Shown: piece after piece, positions 6,789 to 10,132 of the stretch | Layout: each line of letters starts with the position of its first letter | How positions within the stretch are numbered: the first letter of the stretch is position 1 | Source: CAYXTC01 sp964468405 | Lineage (GTDB): Bacteria > Patescibacteriota > Minisyncoccia > Minisyncoccales > GWA2-38-27 | Reading direction: 5' to 3' | Assembly: GCA_964468405.1 (NCBI GenBank) | Contig: CAYXTC010000019.1 | Coordinates: forward strand, 1 to 10,132 | DNA: 10,132 nt | Program-made: the position numbers and the translations under genes | The notes under the pieces: generated by a model | Database searches by the model: none | Told to the model about the DNA's origin: nothing | What the model saw: only the letters and a program-made list of their open reading frames with translations

Positions 6789-7272
6789 GGAAAAAGGGTT
6801 TACTTTTCTGGAAGTGATAATAGCCGTTTTTATTTTAGTAGTTGGCATAGTGGCAGCATACTTGGTTTCGCAAACCCCTATTTTTTACACCCAGAATTCC
6901 ATTAATCGTTTGACAGCAGCCTTTTTGGCCCAAGAGGGCATAGAGATCGTTAGGAATATTAGAGATAATAATTGGCTGGACAATGATGATTGGAATGATG
7001 AGCTAGACGAAAGACTAGGGAATAATTTTTACGAAGCAGATTACAGTGATGACGACCTTGTGGAGAAAACCGGGGGACCTAATCTCCTTCAGATTGATGA
7101 CAATGTTTTTTACAATTATGGTGATGGAAATGACTCCAAGTTCACCAGGAAGATTAATATAAAAGATCAGTCAAATTATCTTAAGATTACTTCTAAAGTC
7201 GAGTGGACCCACAAAGGCAAGGATTATGAAATAGTTGTTGAAGACCACCTGTATAACTGGTGGAAACAATAA
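6775..7272 (+). CDS. Minor prepilin, GspI/PilV-like
   Basis: A 165-residue prepilin-like protein: leader MLQIKEKG, cut predicted at G8/F9, mature Glu5 at E13, and a hydrophobic helix to about residue 31 with the FILVVGI core often seen in GspI/PilV. The sequence after the helix, with AFLAQEGIEIVRNIRDNNW, is followed by an Asp/Asn/Trp-rich stretch (about 63-75) that may be a loop or metal-binding region; no cysteine is present. The C-terminus is rich in charged beta-like segments ending HLYNWWKQ. The start overlaps the upstream gene by 14 bases; TTG at 6778 is an alternative, but the ATG at 6775 is preferred. Behind it lies a 111-base spacer with an inverted-repeat element. Confidence 0.78.
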   Translation: MLQIKEKGFTFLEVIIAVFILVVGIVAAYLVSQTPIFYTQNSINRLTAAFLAQEGIEIVRNIRDNNWLDNDDWNDELDERLGNNFYEADYSDDDLVEKTGGPNLLQIDDNVFYNYGDGNDSKFTRKINIKDQSNYLKITSKVEWTHKGKDYEIVVEDHLYNWWKQ

Positions 7273-7283
7273 TATATGAAAAA

Positions 7284-7368
7284 GGCAATTACCCTGACAC
7301 CCGGCTTAAGAAACCTCTCGGTTTATTACGTCGCTCCCGCTCCTATTTTCCTACACAGGGTAATCGCC
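7284..7368. repeat. 85-nt inverted-repeat element, possible minus-strand structured RNA
   Basis: Arms 7284-7296 (GGCAATTACCCTG) and 7356-7368 (CAGGGTAATCGCC) are inverted repeats matching at 12 of 13 positions. On the + strand the odd position is an A-C mismatch; on the - strand it is a G-U wobble, so the minus-strand RNA pairs all 13 positions. Inside, the minus strand has a hairpin AAACC-GAGA-GGTTT with a GNRA-type loop, whereas the + strand has a TCTC loop. On the minus strand the closing stem is followed by TTTTT (complement of 7279-7283), like a terminator tract. It may be a small antisense RNA, a terminator-like structure or a short insertion of the MITE/REP kind. No known family was recognised. 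Confidence 0.6.
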
Positions 7369-7383
7369 ATAATTTAAGAAATT

Positions 7384-7923
7384 ATGAAAGAAAAAGGATT
7401 TACTTTAATAGAATCATTGGTAGCCGTGGTTGTTTTTCTGATAGCCCTTACCGCCTTAATGGGGGTTTTCGCCTCTGCTCTCCGCAACCAGAGATATATT
7501 CTAGCCAGCCAGCAATTATTAGATCAGAGCAGTTACGCTTTAGAGTATATGAGCAAATCTCTGAGAATGGCCAAAGAAGATGAAGGAGGGAATTGTATAG
7601 GGAGTGGAGATACCTATGAAGGATTTAACGGCGAATCTTTGGAGTTTAAAAATCAAAGAAAGGAGTGTCAGACGTTTTCCTTGACGTCAGGGGAACTTTT
7701 AGACAGAAGGTATAGTTTAGAAGAAGGAGATGTTTATGATGATGGGATCTTGCCTTTGCTTTCTGATAGTTTCGAAGTTTCAAGATTTGGTGTTAGTATA
7801 AGCGATTCGGGGCAGCCTCGGGTTACTGTGTTGCTGGACATAGTAGGCAAGGAAATGAAAGACAAGCCCAGGATAAGGCTTCAGACAACAGTCTCTCAGA
7901 GAGACCTGATTCTTGGTGATTAA
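7384..7923 (+). CDS. Minor prepilin, GspJ/PilW-like
   Basis: A 179-residue prepilin-like protein: very short leader MKEKG, predicted cut G5/F6, mature Glu5 at E10, hydrophobic helix about 6-30. The sequence after the helix (LDQSSYALEYMSKSLRMAK) fits the GspJ/PilW type, and two cysteines (71 and 95) could form one disulfide. A longer upstream start is blocked, because the next upstream in-frame codons do not encode a better leader. It is the third of three consecutive minor prepilins, in the H-I-J order common in minor-pilin operons. A GspK/PilX-type partner is not seen; lemA follows instead. There is no clear terminator behind it. Confidence 0.78.
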   Translation: MKEKGFTLIESLVAVVVFLIALTALMGVFASALRNQRYILASQQLLDQSSYALEYMSKSLRMAKEDEGGNCIGSGDTYEGFNGESLEFKNQRKECQTFSLTSGELLDRRYSLEEGDVYDDGILPLLSDSFEVSRFGVSISDSGQPRVTVLLDIVGKEMKDKPRIRLQTTVSQRDLILGD

Positions 7924-7954
7924 AAGGTCGCAGAAAAATTAAAAACAAAAAAAC

Positions 7955-8512
7955 ATGACTTGGATAATTTATACCATATTAGGCATCCTAGCCCTCGTAA
8001 TCTTTTGGGCCGTATTCGCCTACAACTCCTTTGTAAAATTAAGAAACAGAGCCAAGGAGGCCTGGTCAGACATTGATGTTCAACTGAAGAGAAGATATAA
8101 CCTAATTCCCAATTTAGTGGATACAGTAAAAGGATACGCTTCGCACGAAAAAGAACTTTTTGAAAAGGTTACAAAGGCCAGGGCCCAGGCTATTAACGCC
8201 CAGAACGTGGAAGAGCAGTCTAAGGCAGAGAACAGTCTTACCTCTGCTTTAAAAAGTTTATTTGCTGTTTCAGAGAATTATCCTGACCTTAAGGCTTCCC
8301 AGAACTTTTTAGAACTGCAGCGGGAGTTAAGAGACACAGAAGACAAGATCCAGGCAGCAAGAAGGTTTTACAACGCCAATGTCCGGGATCTGAACATTAA
8401 AACAGAAAGTTTTCCCGCCAAGATTATTGCTTCTTTGTTCGGATTCGGCAAAATGGATCTTTTTGAAATTAAAGAAGAGTCTGCCAGGGAGCCGGTTGAA
8501 GTTAACTTTTAA
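7955..8512 (+). CDS. lemA: LemA family membrane protein
   Basis: A 185-residue protein with one N-terminal membrane helix (about 3-23) and a long helical cytoplasmic or external domain. LemA hallmarks are all present: YNSFVKLRNRAKEAWSDIDVQLKRR (23-47), NLIPNLVDTVKGYASHE (49-65), SLTSALKSLFAVSENYPDLKA (94-114), FLELQRELRDTEDKIQAARRFYN (118-140) and the C-terminal LFGFG near 161-165. The length is that of the full family. The molecular function of LemA is poorly defined; it is often found next to htpX, as here, and is thought to be linked to membrane protein quality control. The 31-base leader is A-rich, with no Shine-Dalgarno sequence. The gene could be in the pilus transcript or start its own. 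Confidence 0.95.
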   Translation: MTWIIYTILGILALVIFWAVFAYNSFVKLRNRAKEAWSDIDVQLKRRYNLIPNLVDTVKGYASHEKELFEKVTKARAQAINAQNVEEQSKAENSLTSALKSLFAVSENYPDLKASQNFLELQRELRDTEDKIQAARRFYNANVRDLNIKTESFPAKIIASLFGFGKMDLFEIKEESAREPVEVNF

Positions 8513-8530
8513 AAACTAAAAGGGTAAGCA

Positions 8531-9427
8531 ATGACTCTTTATACCCACAAGGAATCTAATATCAGGAGAACCTGGTTTTATTTGTTTCTCTTTCTTGTTT
8601 TTATCATTGGTCTTGGCTGGTTGATTTCTTATCTGATGGACAGCTATTTTATCTTGGTGATAGCAGTAGTTTACAGCGTGACAGTTAGTTTTATCGGCTA
8701 CTGGAAGTCTGATAAGATTGTCCTGAAAATGAGTCATGCCAAGCCCGTAAAAAAGGAGGACAATCCTGAATTATACAGGCTGGTAGAGAATCTTTGTATT
8801 ACAGCCGGCCTTCCTCTGCCCGGGATTTATGTAATTGATTCTCTCCAGCCCAATGCCTTTGCTGCAGGAAGAGACCCAGGGCATGCGGTGATAGCGGTCA
8901 CTACGGGGCTCTTGAGCAAACTGGAGAGATCAGAGTTAGAGGGAGTGATTGCCCATGAACTTTCCCATGTGGGCAATAGAGACGCCCTTCTTCAGACAAT
9001 GGTGGTGGTTTTGGTGGGAGTTGTTGTTATGATGACAGATCTTTTTCTGAGAATAAGTTTTTACAGCAGGGGAGGAAGCAAAAAAGGCAATAAAGCCCAG
9101 TCCTTTATGCTCCTTATTGCTCTTGCCTTGGCTGTCTTGGCTCCCATTTTCGCCAGTTTGATAAAATTAGCAATATCTCGGAAAAGAGAGTATTTGGCAG
9201 ACAGCGCCGGGGCTCTATTGACGCGATATCCTGAAGGACTAGCCCGGGCTCTGGAAAAAATATCTTCTGACAGCCATGATTTGAAAGTAGCTAATAATTC
9301 CACATCACACCTCTATACCGCCTCGCCCATTAAGGGGAAGAGAGGGAAGAGTTTCTTCTCGAAATTGTTTAGCACTCACCCTCCTGTTGAGGAAAGAGTC
9401 AAAAGATTAAGAGGATTAAAAGTTTAA
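8531..9427 (+). CDS. htpX: Membrane zinc metalloprotease HtpX (M48B family)
   Basis: A 298-residue membrane-bound protease that degrades misfolded membrane proteins. Two N-terminal membrane segments (about 16-36 and 39-57) precede the catalytic domain. The zinc site is HELSH (His142, Glu143, His146) with the third ligand Glu220 in REYLADSAG. A further hydrophobic pair at about 156-177 and 191-214 is the usual HtpX arrangement. PNAFAAG (107-113) and the late STHPP (281-285) are family motifs. The N-terminus MTLYTH plus an AGGG sequence at 8521-8524 with six bases to the ATG support this start. The gene lies 18 bases behind lemA and one base ahead of the zinc-ribbon gene, so the three probably form one operon. 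Confidence 0.95.
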   Translation: MTLYTHKESNIRRTWFYLFLFLVFIIGLGWLISYLMDSYFILVIAVVYSVTVSFIGYWKSDKIVLKMSHAKPVKKEDNPELYRLVENLCITAGLPLPGIYVIDSLQPNAFAAGRDPGHAVIAVTTGLLSKLERSELEGVIAHELSHVGNRDALLQTMVVVLVGVVVMMTDLFLRISFYSRGGSKKGNKAQSFMLLIALALAVLAPIFASLIKLAISRKREYLADSAGALLTRYPEGLARALEKISSDSHDLKVANNSTSHLYTASPIKGKRGKSFFSKLFSTHPPVEERVKRLRGLKV

Positions 9428-9428
9428 A

Positions 9429-9992
9429 ATGTCAGAGCTCATAACAGATATAAAAGTGAATAAGAGTTGTCCTAAGTGCAAGACCCCGCTCTCTGAGACC
9501 GTTCTTCACGGGGTAGCAGTTGACTATTGTCCCAAGTGTCTGGGCATTTGGTTTGAAAAAGAGGAATTAAGATGGGCCAAAGACAGGAAAGACAAGGATT
9601 TAAAATGGCTTGACATTGACCTTTGGGATAAAAAGGAAGATTTCAAGGTTGTCCGGGGCATAAGGTTGTGCCCCTCTTGCAGAATGCCTCTTTATGAAGT
9701 ATATTACGGAGAGTCAGGAGTGGTGATTGATGTCTGCAATCTCTGTCACGGCATCTGGTTGGATAGGGCAGAATTCAAGAAGATTATGTCTTGGCTTCAA
9801 TCTCAGGAGCAATACGAGGTTATCAACAATTACGCAAAGAACGTATTCAAAGAGACAAAAGAGGTATTTTCCGGTCCCGAAACCCTAAGGTCTGAAGTAT
9901 TGGATTTGATTGTTCTCTTAAAGGTTATGAACTACAAGTTGTTCCTTCATTATCCTTTTTTGCTGAATATAATATCTCGTATTCCTCAATAA
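9429..9992 (+). CDS. Double zinc-ribbon (TFIIB-type) protein with hydrophobic C-terminus
   Basis: A 187-residue protein with two copies of a zf-TFIIB-type ribbon. The first has C14-P-K-C17 and C34-P-K-C37 followed by LGIWFE; the second has C81-P-S-C84 and C103-N-L-C106 followed by HGIWLD. Both end with the GIW-(F/L)-(E/D) signature and an acidic helix. A charged linker (about 50-75) joins them. After a helical stretch, residues about 157-185 are strongly hydrophobic and may attach to the membrane or a partner. It starts one base after the htpX stop, so it is co-translated with the protease; a role as adaptor or regulator of HtpX is a guess from position. No catalytic motif is visible. The family function is unknown, and eukaryotic-style transcription activity should not be inferred from the domain name. 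Confidence 0.85.
   Translation: MSELITDIKVNKSCPKCKTPLSETVLHGVAVDYCPKCLGIWFEKEELRWAKDRKDKDLKWLDIDLWDKKEDFKVVRGIRLCPSCRMPLYEVYYGESGVVIDVCNLCHGIWLDRAEFKKIMSWLQSQEQYEVINNYAKNVFKETKEVFSGPETLRSEVLDLIVLLKVMNYKLFLHYPFLLNIISRIPQ
9968..9973 (+). promoter_or_regulatory. Weak candidate -10 element for the tRNA
   Basis: An exact TATAAT lies inside the 3' end of the zinc-ribbon gene and would start transcription near 9980, about 15 bases before the tRNA. No convincing -35 is found at a fitting distance, and the hexamer is part of Asn-Ile-Ile codons, so it may be coincidence. The alternative is processing from the upstream mRNA. Confidence 0.25.
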
Positions 9993-9994
9993 AA

Positions 9995-10080
9995 GGAGGG
10001 GTGTGCCGAATTGGCAAGGCGCCAGTTTGGAGTACTGGTGGGCATTATTGCCCTTGCAGGTTCGAGTCCTGTCCCCTCCG
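9995..10080 (+). tRNA. tRNA-Ser (anticodon GGA)
   Basis: All parts of a class II tRNA fold: acceptor stem GGAGGGG (9995-10001) with CCCCTCC (10073-10079), discriminator G at 10080, D arm GCC...GGC, anticodon stem CCAGT/ACTGG (10022-10026 and 10034-10038) around the loop TTGGAGT with anticodon GGA at 10029-10031, a long variable arm GGGC-ATTATT-GCCC, and a T arm with TTCGAGT. It reads UCC and UCU serine codons. The long variable arm and G73 are serine identity features. CCA is not encoded: CAA follows, so it must be added enzymatically. It begins two bases after the preceding stop codon. Confidence 0.95.
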
Positions 10081-10088
10081 CAATAATT

Positions 10089-10132
10089 ATGATCTCTCAG
10101 AGCCTTATTGCTTTTACAAAAAATTGGGTGCT
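10089..10132 (+). CDS. Possible start of a downstream gene (truncated by window end)
   Basis: An ATG nine bases after the tRNA opens a frame that reads MISQSLIAFTKNWV and stays open to the window edge. Fourteen residues are too few to recognise a family, and no Shine-Dalgarno sequence is visible. It could equally be non-coding sequence. Confidence 0.25.
   Translation, partial: MISQSLIAFTKNWV

Noticed and set aside
7276..7377. A 33-residue + strand frame starting ATG AAA AAG inside the spacer between two minor prepilins
   Set aside because: It lies almost wholly inside the inverted-repeat element, has no Shine-Dalgarno sequence and no prepilin motif (no Gly-Phe cut site or +5 Glu). The structured element explains the bases better.
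7260..7583. A 107-residue + strand frame overlapping the GspI-like end and the GspJ-like start
   Set aside because: It overlaps two real prepilin genes in another frame, is Arg/Ser-rich and has no recognisable domain; a shadow frame.
1..10132. CRISPR array, integrase, transposase or phage genes
   Set aside because: No spaced direct repeats, recombinase motifs or phage-like proteins were seen; the region is an ordinary pilus and housekeeping cluster.

Overview
The window reads as a chromosomal scaffold piece from a bacterium of the Candidate Phyla Radiation (Patescibacteria), most likely a Parcubacteria-type lineage. That placement is inferred from layout and style: a compact type IV pilus cluster (PilB - receiver protein - PilT - PilC - pilins - PilD - minor prepilins), short cysteine-rich pilins, few Shine-Dalgarno sequences, very tight gene spacing, and a LemA-HtpX pair next door. 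No rRNA or other direct phylogenetic marker is present. TGA is used as a stop, so the UGA-glycine code of some CPR groups is not indicated. Every convincing protein gene is on the + strand.

Layout. Positions 1-1770 hold the end of an upstream gene and the extension ATPase PilB. Positions 1772-3034 look like one long reading frame, but it is two broken genes joined across a 100-N assembly gap (1879-1978): the first 35 residues of a CheY-like receiver, then a nearly complete retraction ATPase PilT. PilC, the inner-membrane platform, follows at 3037-4239. A 111-base spacer with a probable promoter and a 14-bp palindrome leads into the major-pilin candidate (4351-4809). A strong hairpin terminator (4843-4872) separates it from a second, paralogous pilin (4887-5351). 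The prepilin peptidase PilD (5422-6240) overlaps the first of three minor prepilins, which resemble GspH/FimT, GspI/PilV and GspJ/PilW (6237-7923). The spacer between the last two holds an 85-nt inverted-repeat element that pairs better as a minus-strand RNA.

The last part (7955-9992) encodes LemA, the membrane zinc protease HtpX and a double zinc-ribbon protein with a hydrophobic tail. A tRNA-Ser(GGA) starts two bases after that stop codon. The final 44 bases may open another gene.

How the genes work together. PilD would cut the leaders of all five prepilins at the inner face of the membrane. PilB and PilT would drive pilus extension and retraction through PilC, with the receiver protein as a possible switch between them. 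The three minor prepilins would form the priming or tip complex. The hairpin after the first pilin fits high output of that pilin relative to the genes behind it. LemA, HtpX and the zinc-ribbon protein look like a separate membrane quality-control module. No secretin (PilQ) and no PilM/N/O is visible in this window.
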